Made by a program: the position numbers and the translations under genes. A stretch of 64,000 nt of DNA from JAUVXJ01 sp034411995 (GTDB taxonomy: Bacteria > Chloroflexota > Anaerolineae > UBA7937 > B3-Chlor): assembly GCA_034411995.1 (NCBI GenBank), contig DAOUME010000028.1, positions 1 to 64,000 on the forward strand, read 5' to 3'. Every line of letters starts with the position of its first letter. The first letter of the stretch is position 1. This document shows positions 43,508 to 52,916 of this stretch, piece after piece. The notes beneath the pieces are model-generated. The model was not told where the DNA came from and made no database searches. It saw only the letters and a list, made by a program, of their open reading frames with translations.

Positions 43508-43891
43508 ATGCTGACTGGCCGACTCAAGTTCTTGGTTGGGGGAGCCATCATCCTGTTGGTCCTGGGATGGCTGGTCTTGAGCAATATTCAGGAAGCCAGC
43601 GCCCATTACCTGACCGTGGAGGAGTTACTGGCCCAAGGATCATCGGATCGGATGGTCAGGGTCTCCGGCCTTGTGGTCGGTGAGACGATCGCCTGGGATC
43701 CTCAGCAATTGGTCCTGCGCTTCGAAATCGCCGATGACGGGGAAAGTCTGCCTGTGGTTTATGAAGGTGTCCGCCCCGACATGTTCCGCGACGGCGCTCA
43801 GGCGGTGGTCGAGGGCAAGTACTCCTCCAGCGGCGTCTTCGAGGCCAGCACCTTGCTCCTCAAATGCCCCTCCAAGTACGCCGAGGAATAG
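43508..43891 (+). CDS. ccmE: Cytochrome c maturation heme chaperone CcmE, CXXXY type
   Basis: The 127-residue protein has one N-terminal membrane helix (about 7-27) and an OB-fold periplasmic domain with VRVSGLVVGETI and FEIADD. The heme-binding site near the C-terminus is CPSKY (Cys120, Tyr124), the cysteine variant known from Desulfovibrio and archaea, instead of the HXXXY of E. coli. The upstream extension of the frame starts before the promoter, so the ATG at 43508 is used. Confidence 0.88.
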   Translation: MLTGRLKFLVGGAIILLVLGWLVLSNIQEASAHYLTVEELLAQGSSDRMVRVSGLVVGETIAWDPQQLVLRFEIADDGESLPVVYEGVRPDMFRDGAQAVVEGKYSSSGVFEASTLLLKCPSKYAEE

Positions 43892-43925
43892 CCCACGCAC
43901 GCCCCTTCCCCATTAGGAAACGACT

Positions 43926-45905
43926 ATGTCTGATATCGGTTATGGGATCCTTGCTCTCTGCCTTTTCGTCTCTTCGTACGCAGCGATGGTCTCCTTCGTG
44001 GGGGCTCGCCGCCCTGCTCGCCCGTGGCTCCAGAGCGCGAAGAACGCCCTATTGGTGACGATGGTTCTGGTCACCATCGCCTCGGCGGTGCTCCTCTTTC
44101 TGCTGCTGAGTCACGACTTCCAGGTGACCTACGTCTACCGCCACACCAGCACACACCTTCCCCTCACCTACACCCTCTCTGCCTTCTGGGCCGGTGAGGC
44201 CGGCTCGTGGCTCCTGTGGCTCTGGTTACTCTCCATCCTGGCGGCGATAGTTGCCTGGCGCAGCGAGAGACTGGGGAAGATCGGGCCATACGTTCTGGCC
44301 ACGCTCGCTGCCAACGAGGCCTTCTTCACGCTGGTGCTGCTCCTGATCAGCAACCCCTTCGAGACCATGGCTACCAGGCCAGCCGAAGGAGTGGGCATGC
44401 TGCCCCTGCTCGAGAATCCGGGCATGGTCATCCACCCACCGATCCTCTTCCTCGGTTACGCCGGATACACGGTGCCCTTCGCCTTCGCCCTGGCGGCCCT
44501 GATCAGCGGCGAGCTTACTGGCGACTGGCTGAAAGCGCTCAGGCCCTGGAACCTCTTTGCCTGGCTCTCTCTGGGGATCGGTATCATCCTCGGAGCGTGG
44601 TGGGCCTACGTGGAACTGGGCTGGGGTGGCTACTGGGCCTGGGATCCGGTGGAGAACGCGTCCCTCATCCCCTGGCTGACCGGCACCGCCTTCCTGCACT
44701 CAGCCCTGATGGAGGAGCGACGGGGGATGTTTAGAGTGTGGAACGTGGTACTCGCCGCGCTCTCCTTCGCTCTGTGCCTGTTTGCGACCCTGGTCACCAG
44801 GGGCGGCATCGTGGTCTCCGATCTCCATGGCTTTTCCAGTAGTATCCAGCCCATCGCCTACCTACTCCTGGGCTTCATAGCCATCGTCCTCGGGCTCACG
44901 GCCTTCCTCACGTTCCGCCGGCGCCTCCAACTCACATCCGAACGGGGAATAGAGAGCCTGTTCTCACGGGAGGGCGCTCTCCTCCTCGCCAACCTGCTCC
45001 TGTGTGGTATGGCGCTCATCGTCTTCATCGGTACCACGTATCCCTCCTTTGTCCAGGCCTGGCAGGGAGTGCAGATCAGTCTCGATGCCTCTTTTTTCGA
45101 CCGCACGACGGGCCCTTTTGCCCTGGCCTTGATCTGCCTCATGGGCATCTGTCCTGTCCTGGCCTGGCGGCGCCTGAACCGCGATGATCTTCGCGGCCTC
45201 CTGCCCGGGGCCGTCGGAGGTCCCCTGGTCGCCGCCGGACTCTTCCTCCTGGGCGTGAGGGCGCTGCTCCCCCTCGTCTCTGGTCTCACCTCCACCTTCG
45301 TCGTCCTCTCGCTCCTGTCCACCGTGGTACAGGACTGGAAAACCAGACGCCACTCCACGGGCGAGGGCTATCTGCGCTCCCTGGTCACGCTGCTCTCCAG
45401 GGGTCACCGCCGCTACGGGGCCTACGTGGTGCACCTTGGGATCGTGCTCATCACCATCGGAGTCACGGGCTCCATGAGCTACAAGACCGAGCAGTTGGTC
45501 GCCCTGAGTCCGGGTGAATCCACCACCGTCGGGGGTTACGAACTTCGCTACACCGACCATTCCATGGAGACCCTCAATCCTGAGCCTCAGACCTATCAGA
45601 GCAAGGTCCGTCTTTCCACGACCCTGGAGGTGTACGTCGGCGATTCCAGGGTAGCCACCCTGATGCCAGAAAAGGACTTCCACTATGCCCTGGAGAGCCC
45701 CTGGGTCACGGAGGTAGCCATACGAGGCACGCTCAAGGAAGACCTCTACGTGATCCTGGCCAACCTGGACGAGAATAGCGTGGCTGCCTTTCAAGTGGTC
45801 ATCAACCCTCTGGTCACCTGGATCTGGATTGGCGGCGCCGTGCTCCTCGCGGGCACGGTCATAGCCGCCTGGCCGAGAAGGCGACGCAAGGACGAGGAGG
45901 GGTGA
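43926..45905 (+). CDS. ccmF: Cytochrome c heme lyase CcmF
   Basis: The 659-residue membrane protein belongs to the CcmF/NrfE family: about 14 hydrophobic segments, the tryptophan-rich WWAYVELGWGGYWAWDPVENAS near residue 225-245, and heme-ligand candidate histidines such as that in LHSALMEERRG. It attaches heme from CcmE to apocytochrome c at the outer membrane face. The C-terminal 130 residues form the soluble domain typical of the family. Confidence 0.95.
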   Translation: MSDIGYGILALCLFVSSYAAMVSFVGARRPARPWLQSAKNALLVTMVLVTIASAVLLFLLLSHDFQVTYVYRHTSTHLPLTYTLSAFWAGEAGSWLLWLWLLSILAAIVAWRSERLGKIGPYVLATLAANEAFFTLVLLLISNPFETMATRPAEGVGMLPLLENPGMVIHPPILFLGYAGYTVPFAFALAALISGELTGDWLKALRPWNLFAWLSLGIGIILGAWWAYVELGWGGYWAWDPVENASLIPWLTGTAFLHSALMEERRGMFRVWNVVLAALSFALCLFATLVTRGGIVVSDLHGFSSSIQPIAYLLLGFIAIVLGLTAFLTFRRRLQLTSERGIESLFSREGALLLANLLLCGMALIVFIGTTYPSFVQAWQGVQISLDASFFDRTTGPFALALICLMGICPVLAWRRLNRDDLRGLLPGAVGGPLVAAGLFLLGVRALLPLVSGLTSTFVVLSLLSTVVQDWKTRRHSTGEGYLRSLVTLLSRGHRRYGAYVVHLGIVLITIGVTGSMSYKTEQLVALSPGESTTVGGYELRYTDHSMETLNPEPQTYQSKVRLSTTLEVYVGDSRVATLMPEKDFHYALESPWVTEVAIRGTLKEDLYVILANLDENSVAAFQVVINPLVTWIWIGGAVLLAGTVIAAWPRRRRKDEEG

Positions 45906-45906
45906 G

Positions 45907-46911
45907 ATGCGCATGCGGATGACCACCCTGGCGGCAATCCTCCTGCTGCTGGCTACAACGACGGGCACGTGGGCCCAGGGGTCCGGTGTGATCGAGGGCC
46001 AGGTTCTCAACGCTTCGCTGGACAGTGCACCGGTCGGAGGGGCACGCGTCACGCTTTGGGTCTTGGTGACGGACCAGGCCGAGAGCTCCATGGAAACCAC
46101 CGCAGATGCCTCGGGCCGATTCCGCTTTGAAGGCCTCCAGACGGAGGAGCGGACCTACCAACTGGAAGTGGAATACAACGGGATACTCCATGAGAGCGAC
46201 GTGGTAGCCTTCCCTTCAGGAGAGAACTTCCTCTCCGTACCTCTGAGCGTGTATGAATCGACCACCAGCAGCGCAGAGATATCGGTGGAACGAGCCCACA
46301 TCATCGTCGGTTTTGATCCAGGGACCATCTACGTGCGGGAGGTGCAGGTCTTTTTCAATGCCGGTAACCTGACCTACGTCGGCCCTACCGGGCAGGAGGG
46401 GGAAGTAACGGCTGACTTCCCTCTGCCCCAGGGTGCCTCCGCCATAGAGCTCGGGGATGGGTTCATGGATTGCTGCGTGGTGCAGACCGACACGGGCCTG
46501 GCCTCCACCTATCCTCTGCTGCCCGGCGCCACACAGTTCGTCCTCTCCTACTCGCTGCTCAATGAGTCGACGACCTACGACCTGGTGAAAGAGATAGCCC
46601 ATCCCACCAACTCTTTGGACGTCCTGGTCGCCGACGTAGGGGTGCAGGTCACCGGGCCGGGACTGACCCAGGCCGAGCCACTATCCATCCAGGGCGGTAA
46701 CTATCTGCACCTGGGCGCAGCAAACCTGACCCCTGGTGACGAGGTCGTTCTGCACTTCACCAACCTTCCCACGGAGGCGATGCCTGAGCCTTCGGCTTCT
46801 TCCGCGACGGTTCCCCCGGTGGTCAGTTGGTCGGTATTGGGGGTCATCGGCTTGGGCGTCTTCCTGGCACTGGTCTACCCGTTCCTGGAGACGAGCAGAG
46901 AGGAGCCATAG
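45907..46911 (+). CDS. Secreted, membrane-anchored beta-rich protein within the ccm operon
   Basis: The 334-residue protein has an N-terminal signal peptide (about 1-23), a carboxypeptidase-regulatory-like beta-sandwich (about 27-110; VIEGQVLNASLDSAPVGGARVTLW and SGRFRFEGL), a second beta-rich region with a CC pair (MDCCVVQ) and one C-terminal membrane helix (about 306-326). I know no characterised Ccm component of this type. It starts 1 base after ccmF stops and abuts ccmA, so it is an integral member of the operon. Confidence 0.8.
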   Translation: MRMRMTTLAAILLLLATTTGTWAQGSGVIEGQVLNASLDSAPVGGARVTLWVLVTDQAESSMETTADASGRFRFEGLQTEERTYQLEVEYNGILHESDVVAFPSGENFLSVPLSVYESTTSSAEISVERAHIIVGFDPGTIYVREVQVFFNAGNLTYVGPTGQEGEVTADFPLPQGASAIELGDGFMDCCVVQTDTGLASTYPLLPGATQFVLSYSLLNESTTYDLVKEIAHPTNSLDVLVADVGVQVTGPGLTQAEPLSIQGGNYLHLGAANLTPGDEVVLHFTNLPTEAMPEPSASSATVPPVVSWSVLGVIGLGVFLALVYPFLETSREEP

Positions 46912-47646
46912 ATGATCCAGGTCCAGGGCCTGGTGAAGTCCTACGGCCACACCTACGCCCTCCGAAACGTCGACCTGGAGGTAGGGCAGGGCCAGTTCCT
47001 CACCGTGGTCGGGCCCAACGGCGCCGGCAAGACGACGCTTCTCCGCATCCTGGCGACGCTGCTCAAGCCCACTGGGGGCCTGGTACGCATCCACGGCCTC
47101 GACCTGGGCTCAAGGAGCGCGGAGATACGACGTCACATAGGCTTCGTTTCCCACCAATCCCTCACTTACCCCCGGCTGACCGTCGAAGAGAACCTCACTT
47201 TCTACGGCAAGCTCTACGATGTACCCGCTCTCCAAGAGCGAGTGGAGACCCTGCTCCATCTGGTAGGCCTCGAGGCACGCCGCCGCGATCCCGCGCACAC
47301 CCTCTCGCGCGGCATGCAGCAACGTCTCTCCATCGCCAGAGCGATCATTCACCAGCCGTCACTCCTGCTCCTGGACGAGCCTTACACCGGCCTCGATCAA
47401 CAGGCTGCGGAGATGCTGCGCCAGTTGTTGCAGACCATCAGCACGGAAGCCCGCACCGTGGTCATGACCACCCACGACCTCCAGAGGGCCTTGGATTTGT
47501 GCGACAAGGTAGCCATTCTGACCAGGGGGCAGATCGCCTACCAGAGCGAGGACCCGTCCCTGACCGAGGAAGACCTGCGACAGGCCTACTGGCACCATAC
47601 GGGGGGTGCAGTTGCAAGGGACAGGCTGAGGCATGAGTTACGTTAG
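46912..47646 (+). CDS. ccmA: Heme ABC exporter ATP-binding protein CcmA
   Basis: The 244-residue ATPase has Walker A GPNGAGKTT (34-42), the ABC signature LSRGMQQRLSIARA (about 128-141) and Walker B LLLLDEPYTGLD. It powers the CcmABC(D) step that releases heme-loaded CcmE. Its ATG directly follows the previous stop codon and its end overlaps ccmB by 14 bases. Confidence 0.92.
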   Translation: MIQVQGLVKSYGHTYALRNVDLEVGQGQFLTVVGPNGAGKTTLLRILATLLKPTGGLVRIHGLDLGSRSAEIRRHIGFVSHQSLTYPRLTVEENLTFYGKLYDVPALQERVETLLHLVGLEARRRDPAHTLSRGMQQRLSIARAIIHQPSLLLLDEPYTGLDQQAAEMLRQLLQTISTEARTVVMTTHDLQRALDLCDKVAILTRGQIAYQSEDPSLTEEDLRQAYWHHTGGAVARDRLRHELR

Positions 47647-48304
47647 CAAGGTGCTGGCCCTGGTGTGGAAAGACGTCTTGTCAGAGTTGCGGACGCGAGA
47701 AATGCTCAGCTCCATACTGGTCTTCGCTCTCCTGGTCATCGTCATCTTCAACTTCAGCTTCGAGCTGCGCGTGGACAACGTGGCTCAGGTGGCCCCGGGC
47801 GTCCTCTGGGCAACCTTTGCCTTCGCCAGCACTCTGGAACTGACCCGTTCCCTGGCCATGGAGATGGAAAACGACTGTCTGGACGGGCTGTTCCTGGCCC
47901 CCATGGACCGCGGTGTGATCTATCTCGGCAAGATGCTGGGCAACCTGATCTTCATCACTGTCGTGGAAGCTCTCGTGCTTCCTACCTTCTCCATTCTCTT
48001 CAACCTCAATCTGATCCGGCTTCCACTTCTGCTCACGGTCTTCTTGGGCACCATCGGCTTTGCCGCTGTGGGCACGCTTCTTTCTGCCATCGCCGTCAAT
48101 AGCAGGGCCCGAGAGGTGATGCTGCCGGTCTTGCTCTTTCCCATCATCTTGCCTGTGGTCATCGCGGCGGCGAAGGTCACCGGAGGCATCCTCGATGGCG
48201 TGCCGCTCGCGGAGCTCGCCCACTGGCTGCGATTCCTCGTGGCCTTCGACATCATCTTCTTGGTAATCTCGTATTTGACTTTTGATTTCGTGGTGGAAGG
48301 GTAA
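47633..48304 (+). CDS. ccmB: Heme exporter membrane protein CcmB
   Basis: The 223-residue protein has six hydrophobic segments and the CcmB pattern: an N-terminal ALVWKDVLSELRTREML, FAFASTLELTRSLAMEMENDCLDGLFLAPMDR and a C-terminal membrane helix ending FDFVVEG. It is the membrane partner of CcmA. Confidence 0.93.
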   Translation: MSYVSKVLALVWKDVLSELRTREMLSSILVFALLVIVIFNFSFELRVDNVAQVAPGVLWATFAFASTLELTRSLAMEMENDCLDGLFLAPMDRGVIYLGKMLGNLIFITVVEALVLPTFSILFNLNLIRLPLLLTVFLGTIGFAAVGTLLSAIAVNSRAREVMLPVLLFPIILPVVIAAAKVTGGILDGVPLAELAHWLRFLVAFDIIFLVISYLTFDFVVEG

Positions 48305-48332
48305 GCTCGCACGGGGAAAGGGAGTACCAACC

Positions 48333-49037
48333 ATGGTCCAGGACTCGCGAATCGCAGCTCTCCTCAACTGGCTCAGCGCACTGAGCATGATGGCCGCCTT
48401 ATACCTCGTCTTCCTCTACGCCCCCCGAGAAGCGACGATGGGGGACGTACAGAGGATCTTCTATTTCCACGTTTCCTCGGCCTGGGTAGGCTTCTTCGCC
48501 TTCTTCGTGACCCTGATCGCTGGCATCGCCCACCTGCGCACTGGAAGCCGGGCCTCTGACGTCGTCGCCCTGTCCTCGGTGGAAATCGGCCTCACGTTCA
48601 CCGCCATGGCCGTGATCACGGGCTCCATCTGGGCCAAAGCTACCTGGAATGCGTGGTGGCCCTGGCAGCAGGAGGCCCGGTTGGTCCTGATCGCCATCCT
48701 CTTGCTTCTCTACCTGGCCTACCTGATGCTGAGGGCCTTCATAGAGGGAGAGGAGCGGAAGGCCCGCTTCGCTGCCGTCTACGGGATCGTGGCCTTTGTC
48801 AGCGTGCCTTTCACCTTCATGTCGGTGCGCTGGTGGCAGGGCCTGCACCCGGTGATCTTCGAGAGAGAGGGAATGCACCTCTCGCCGGCGATGTTGGCCA
48901 CCTTCCTCTTCTGCCTCGCGGCCTTCACCATCCTGTACTTCACACTGCTGCTCCACAGGACCCGGCTGGGAATGCTGGCCGACGAAGCGAGGGGTTTGAA
49001 AGAGGAGTTGAGTCTCCGAGAAGGGGGTTCAGTATGA
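48333..49037 (+). CDS. ccmC: Heme-handling protein CcmC
   Basis: The 234-residue protein has six membrane helices, the tryptophan-rich loop ATWNAWWPWQQEARL near residue 105-120, and histidines in FYFHVSSAW and GLHPVIF that ligate heme. It loads heme onto CcmE. The frame begins upstream at 48282, but the ATG at 48333 follows AAAGGGAG and gives the normal length. Confidence 0.93.
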   Translation: MVQDSRIAALLNWLSALSMMAALYLVFLYAPREATMGDVQRIFYFHVSSAWVGFFAFFVTLIAGIAHLRTGSRASDVVALSSVEIGLTFTAMAVITGSIWAKATWNAWWPWQQEARLVLIAILLLLYLAYLMLRAFIEGEERKARFAAVYGIVAFVSVPFTFMSVRWWQGLHPVIFEREGMHLSPAMLATFLFCLAAFTILYFTLLLHRTRLGMLADEARGLKEELSLREGGSV

Positions 49038-49168
49038 CCTACCTGTTTGCTGCCTACGCCGTGTTCTGGGGCCTGACCTTCGCCTACGTCTTCACTATCG
49101 CCTCTCGCCAGAAGAGGCTGGAAAACGAGATCAGGGCCCTCCGACAGAGCCTCGAAGGGAAAGGCTAG
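49034..49168 (+). CDS. ccmD: CcmD-like small membrane protein
   Basis: The 44-residue protein has one membrane helix (TYLFAAYAVFWGLTFAYVFTIA) followed by a charged helical tail, the shape of CcmD proteins that stabilise the CcmABC complex. Its ATG overlaps the ccmC stop by four bases. It is the last gene of the operon; ccmG, ccmH and ccmI homologues are not in the window. Confidence 0.8.
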   Translation: MTYLFAAYAVFWGLTFAYVFTIASRQKRLENEIRALRQSLEGKG

Positions 49169-49305
49169 CCGCGCCCTGGCTACCCCGACGCGGTCGCGCC
49201 GCGGCGAACTGAGATGAACGCGAAAGATCCCCTCCTCGGGCGGCCAAGGGGACCTCTCCTCACCTCGAAACCTGTCTACCGGCGTCCCGCGGAGGCCAGC
49301 CTCAG

Positions 49306-49845
49306 TTATTCGATCATCAGAAAGGCGTACCGGTTCATCGTTTCGGAGTAGTCTTTGAGGACCTGTATCGGAAACCCATACTGCCGCACGGTGGCGTAGA
49401 CGTCCACCGCCATCGCCTCTGGGGCCGGCCTCGCCAGCTTGGGGCTCTTGCACTCCCCTCTCACTCCTGCGCACTTCTTGCAGATGGAGCAGGAGTCCAT
49501 GAACAGCAAGAAGGCCTTGTGGTATCCAGACAGGAAGACCTCTCTCTCCAGCTCCAGAAGCCCCAGATTGACCTCCCTGCACCAGGCAAAGCGGTCCTCC
49601 GGGTCGTCCACCCTCTTCTGGAAGTGAAAGACCGCAGCTCTCCTGTATTCGCTGAAGAACCGGCGGCACTCCTCCACCGAAGGCACGTTGGGAGGGCAGG
49701 AAGCGTTCTTGCCGTACTCTCCGCACCCAAAGGTGCATTTCATGCGGACCCATTGGGCCACCACGATGTTCTCCGGGGCGATCCACTTGAAATCGACGTA
49801 ACCACGCTTTTCGAACAGCGCTGCCAGTTCTTTATCTTCGTTCAT
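49306..49845 (-). CDS. DUF2284 cysteine-rich metal-binding protein
   Basis: The 179-residue protein has two cysteine clusters: RMKCTFGCGEYGKNASCPPNVPS (about 34-56) and CSICKKCAGVRGECKSP (about 120-136), the pattern of DUF2284 proteins, which probably bind an Fe-S cluster. The function is unknown. It is common in strict anaerobes. It lies upstream of and on the same strand as nothing obvious, with its own weak promoter. Confidence 0.85.
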   Translation of the reverse strand: MNEDKELAALFEKRGYVDFKWIAPENIVVAQWVRMKCTFGCGEYGKNASCPPNVPSVEECRRFFSEYRRAAVFHFQKRVDDPEDRFAWCREVNLGLLELEREVFLSGYHKAFLLFMDSCSICKKCAGVRGECKSPKLARPAPEAMAVDVYATVRQYGFPIQVLKDYSETMNRYAFLMIE

Positions 49846-49905
49846 GCTCGAACCTGCTCCTCCTGGGCCGCCTGCGGTGGCGACCTGTCCCCGACGTCAC
49901 GGCCC

Positions 49906-49934
49906 ATTGTAGACCCAAACCTCGGACCGCGCAA
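49906..49934 (-). promoter_or_regulatory. Possible promoter of the DUF2284 gene
   Basis: TTGCGC and TACAAT are separated by 17 bases on the minus strand, about 60 bases upstream of the DUF2284 ATG. The -35 match is poor. Confidence 0.35.
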
Positions 49935-50020
49935 AATCATCTGCCGCCTCCCAGAAGCGCCGAATCTGGGGGAAGCCCCGAAATGAAGACCGGTGTTTGG
50001 ACCGGTCAGCGGCCACATGG

Positions 50021-50044
50021 AAAGGCCGCCCTGGATGGGCGGCC
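50021..50044 (-). terminator. Terminator of the Hdr/formate dehydrogenase operon
   Basis: An 8-pair stem (GGCCGCCC and GGGCGGCC, 5-base loop) followed by TTTCC lies about 35 bases after the stop codon of the cytoplasmic formate dehydrogenase on the minus strand. Confidence 0.65.
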
Positions 50045-50079
50045 CTTGGGTACAGATGCGAAACCCCCGGCAGCTTCGA

Positions 50080-52125
50080 CTAGGCGGCCTCCAGGCGCAC
50101 GGCGCAGACTTTGTACTCCGGGATCTTCGCCGTGGGATCTATGGCCGGGTTGGTCAGGACGTTGGCCGCCGCCTCGGCATAGTGGAAGGGCGCGAACACC
50201 AGGCCGCGAGGCACGCGCTCGGTGACCCAGGCCCGGGTCTCGATCTCGCCCCGGCGGCTGGCCACCTTGACCTGTTGTCCATCGGCCACTCCCAATTCCG
50301 CCGCATCCTCCGGGTTCAGCTCCACGTAACCTTCTGGCGATTCCCCCTCCAGCTTCGCTGACCTCCGGGTCATGGTGCCGGTGTGGAATTGGAAGATGTT
50401 GCGGCCTGTCGTGAGCAGGTACGGATACTCGTCATCGGGCATCTCCGCCGGGTCCTGGTACTCCACTGGGTGCATCTTGCCCAGACCTCGGCTGAACTGC
50501 CCCTGGTGCAGGTAGGGGGTGCCCGCATCCTCGGCCGTACGGCAGGGCCACTGCAAGAACCCTAACTCCTCCAGCCGACTGTTACTCACCCCGCCATAGA
50601 TCGGCGTCAGGGATGCTATCTCCCCCAGGATCTGCTCCGGCGATTGAAAGTCGAAGCCAGCGGCACCCATGCGCTGGGCAAGCTCACACACGATCAACCA
50701 ATCGGCCCTGGAGTCTCCCAGAGGGGGTATCGCCTGGCGCACCAGTTGCACGCGGCGATCGGTACCGGTGAAGGTGCCGTCCTTCTCGGCGTAGGAGCAA
50801 CCGGGCAGGACCACCTGGGCCAGTTGTGCCGTCTCGGTGAGGAAGATATCCTGCACCACCAGGAGGTCGAGGCCCTTCAAGGCCTTGATCACGTGATTGC
50901 TGTCGGGGTCCGAGAGCACGGGGTTCTCGCCCATGACGTAGAGGGCTTTCACCTCTCCTGAACCGGCAGCGTCGATCATCTCCGTGACGGTGAGACCTAC
51001 TTTGTCGGGCAGCTCCTGGACGCCCCAGGCCTGCTCGAACTTCTGCTTCACCTCGGGGCTGGTCACCGCCTGGTATCCGGGATAGACGTTGGACAGCGCC
51101 CCCACGTCGCAGGCGCCCTGCACGTTGTTCTGGCCGCGCAGTGGATTGACCCCTGTCCCTGGCCGCCCCAGGTTGCCCGTGATCATGGCCAGGTTGGCGC
51201 AGGCCTTGACGTGGTCCACCCCGCTGGTGTGCTGCGTGATCCCCATGGCATAGACGATGGCCGCGCTCTCGGCCTGGCCGTACATCAGCGCCGCTTCCCT
51301 CAGCTCCTCCGGCGGGATGCCGCTGATACGCTCCACCACGTCGGGGGTGTATCGGGAAACGATCTCTTTGACTTCCTCGAACCCCTCCGTGCGGTTGGCG
51401 ATGAACTCCTCGTCGGCCAGACCCTCCTGGATGATGATGTTCATCAGGCCGTTGAGCCAGGCGACGTCGCTTCCCGGCCGCTGGCGCAGCCAGAGGTCGG
51501 CAAACAGCGCCATCTGGATACGCCGGGGATCGGCCACGATGAGCTTGCTACCGCGCTTTTCGTGCGCCCTCAACAGGCGGCTGCCGATGATGGGGTGCTG
51601 TTCCGTGGTATTGGAGCCTACGACCAGAAGACAATCCGACTGCTCCAGATCGGGGATAGAGTTGGTCATCGCCCCGCTGCCAAACGATGCGGCCAGACCG
51701 GCCACGGTGGAGGAGTGTCAAAGACGGGCGCAGTGGTCTACGTTGTTGGTGCCCAGCACGGCGCGAGCGAACTTCTGCAAGAGATAGTTCTCTTCATTAG
51801 TGCATTTGGCTGAGGACAGTACCGCCATACTATCGGGTCCCGGCTGGTTCTTGAGGGCGGTCAGCTTGCTGGCGATGAGCTCGGAGGCCTCATCCCAGCT
51901 CGCCTCTCGAAAGCTATCCTTCTCTCTGATCAAGGGCTTCGTCAACCTGTCTGGGTGATGCACGAACCCGTGAGCGTTCCAGCCCTTGATGCACAGGGTG
52001 CCTTCACTGACTTGATGGCCCTTCACCGGCAGCGTGCCCACCACTTTTTCGTCCAGCACCTGCAAGTAGAGGGCGCAGCCCGTCCCACAGTAGGGGCAGG
52101 TCGTGAGTACGTTCCTGTATTCCAT
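50080..52125 (-). CDS. fdhA: Cytoplasmic formate dehydrogenase catalytic subunit, selenocysteine-containing
   Basis: Read through the TGA at 51718-51720, the protein has 681 residues, like FdhF-type enzymes. Selenocysteine 136 lies in HCARL-U-HSSTVAGL. The N-terminal [4Fe-4S] site CPYCGTGC...GTLCIKG is complete, and no Tat signal is present. The C-terminal molybdopterin-binding domain includes YPYLLTTGRNIFQFHTGTMTRRS. As last gene of the Hdr operon it probably feeds formate electrons into, or reduces CO2 with, the bifurcating Hdr complex. Standard calling splits it. Confidence 0.93.
51691..51703 (-). promoter_or_regulatory. SECIS-like hairpin in the cytoplasmic formate dehydrogenase
   Basis: GGCC-GGUCU-GGCC begins 14 bases after the UGA, nearly identical in position and loop to the hairpin of the exported formate dehydrogenase. 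Confidence 0.65.
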
Positions 52126-52127
52126 GA

Positions 52128-52916
52128 CTAGGTTTCTACCTCCGCGGGCAAGACCAGAGGCGGCTGTTCCTCGAGACCGACCCCTGGCTCGTAGCCGAAC
52201 ATCTCCCGTACCTCCTGCCGAATGAGGGCGTACAGGGTGGTCAAGGGGATGCCAGCCGGGCAACTGAGCTCGCACTCCCGGCAGCCTACGCACTTGCCCG
52301 CCGTGTGCATGGCCCTGATGAGATGAAAAGTGGGGTATGCTGGGGGCACCTCACCCCGCTCCACCCACAAACCCTCTTCCAGGGTGCACTCCGGGCAGAA
52401 GCACTGCGGGCAGGCGTTACGGCAGGCGTAGCACTTGATGCATCTATCGAACTGTTTCCGCCAGAACTCGAACCGCTCCGCCACACTCTTCTGCCGCAAC
52501 TCGTCAACGAGCTGGTCGGCAACGGGCTCCACTCTCTCTCCCACCTGAGTGTCCACCAGGACGCTGGGATACGGCTTCGCGCACCGGCATTCCTCTGCTT
52601 CCTCCGCCGTGCAGGCCAGGCCGATGACCACGACCTGGTCGAGGTTGACCTGGTTGCGCTTGGCCAGCTCTATCAGTCCCCGTTCCTCACAGCCCCGGCA
52701 CACTATGGCCAGCCGGGCCTCGGGATGCTGGGTCTGAATCAAACGCAGAGTACCCGGCAACGGATACTTGGGCGCGACGGCCAGCTCGTCCAGCTCGTCA
52801 CGCTCACGGAATAGGTGAGGCGCCACGTACCCAGACCTCCTGCGGAGCGCCAGGACCCCCTCCACATCGCCCAGCAGCCCTTCGATCGCTTTTCTCAGGG
52901 GTTCCTGTCTCTTCAT
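52128..52916 (-). CDS. FdhB/FrhB-like Fe-S subunit linking formate dehydrogenase to Hdr
   Basis: The 262-residue protein has an N-terminal region resembling the FrhB/FdhB family (LAIVCRGCEERGLIELAKRNQVN, then VVVIGLACT). It also has two [4Fe-4S] motifs, CIKCYACRNACPQCFCPEC (about 159-177) and CVGCRECELSCP (about 211-222). It overlaps mvhD by four bases and ends 2 bases before fdhA, so it is the electron link between them. Flavin binding is inferred from family only. Confidence 0.8.
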   Translation of the reverse strand: MKRQEPLRKAIEGLLGDVEGVLALRRRSGYVAPHLFRERDELDELAVAPKYPLPGTLRLIQTQHPEARLAIVCRGCEERGLIELAKRNQVNLDQVVVIGLACTAEEAEECRCAKPYPSVLVDTQVGERVEPVADQLVDELRQKSVAERFEFWRKQFDRCIKCYACRNACPQCFCPECTLEEGLWVERGEVPPAYPTFHLIRAMHTAGKCVGCRECELSCPAGIPLTTLYALIRQEVREMFGYEPGVGLEEQPPLVLPAEVET

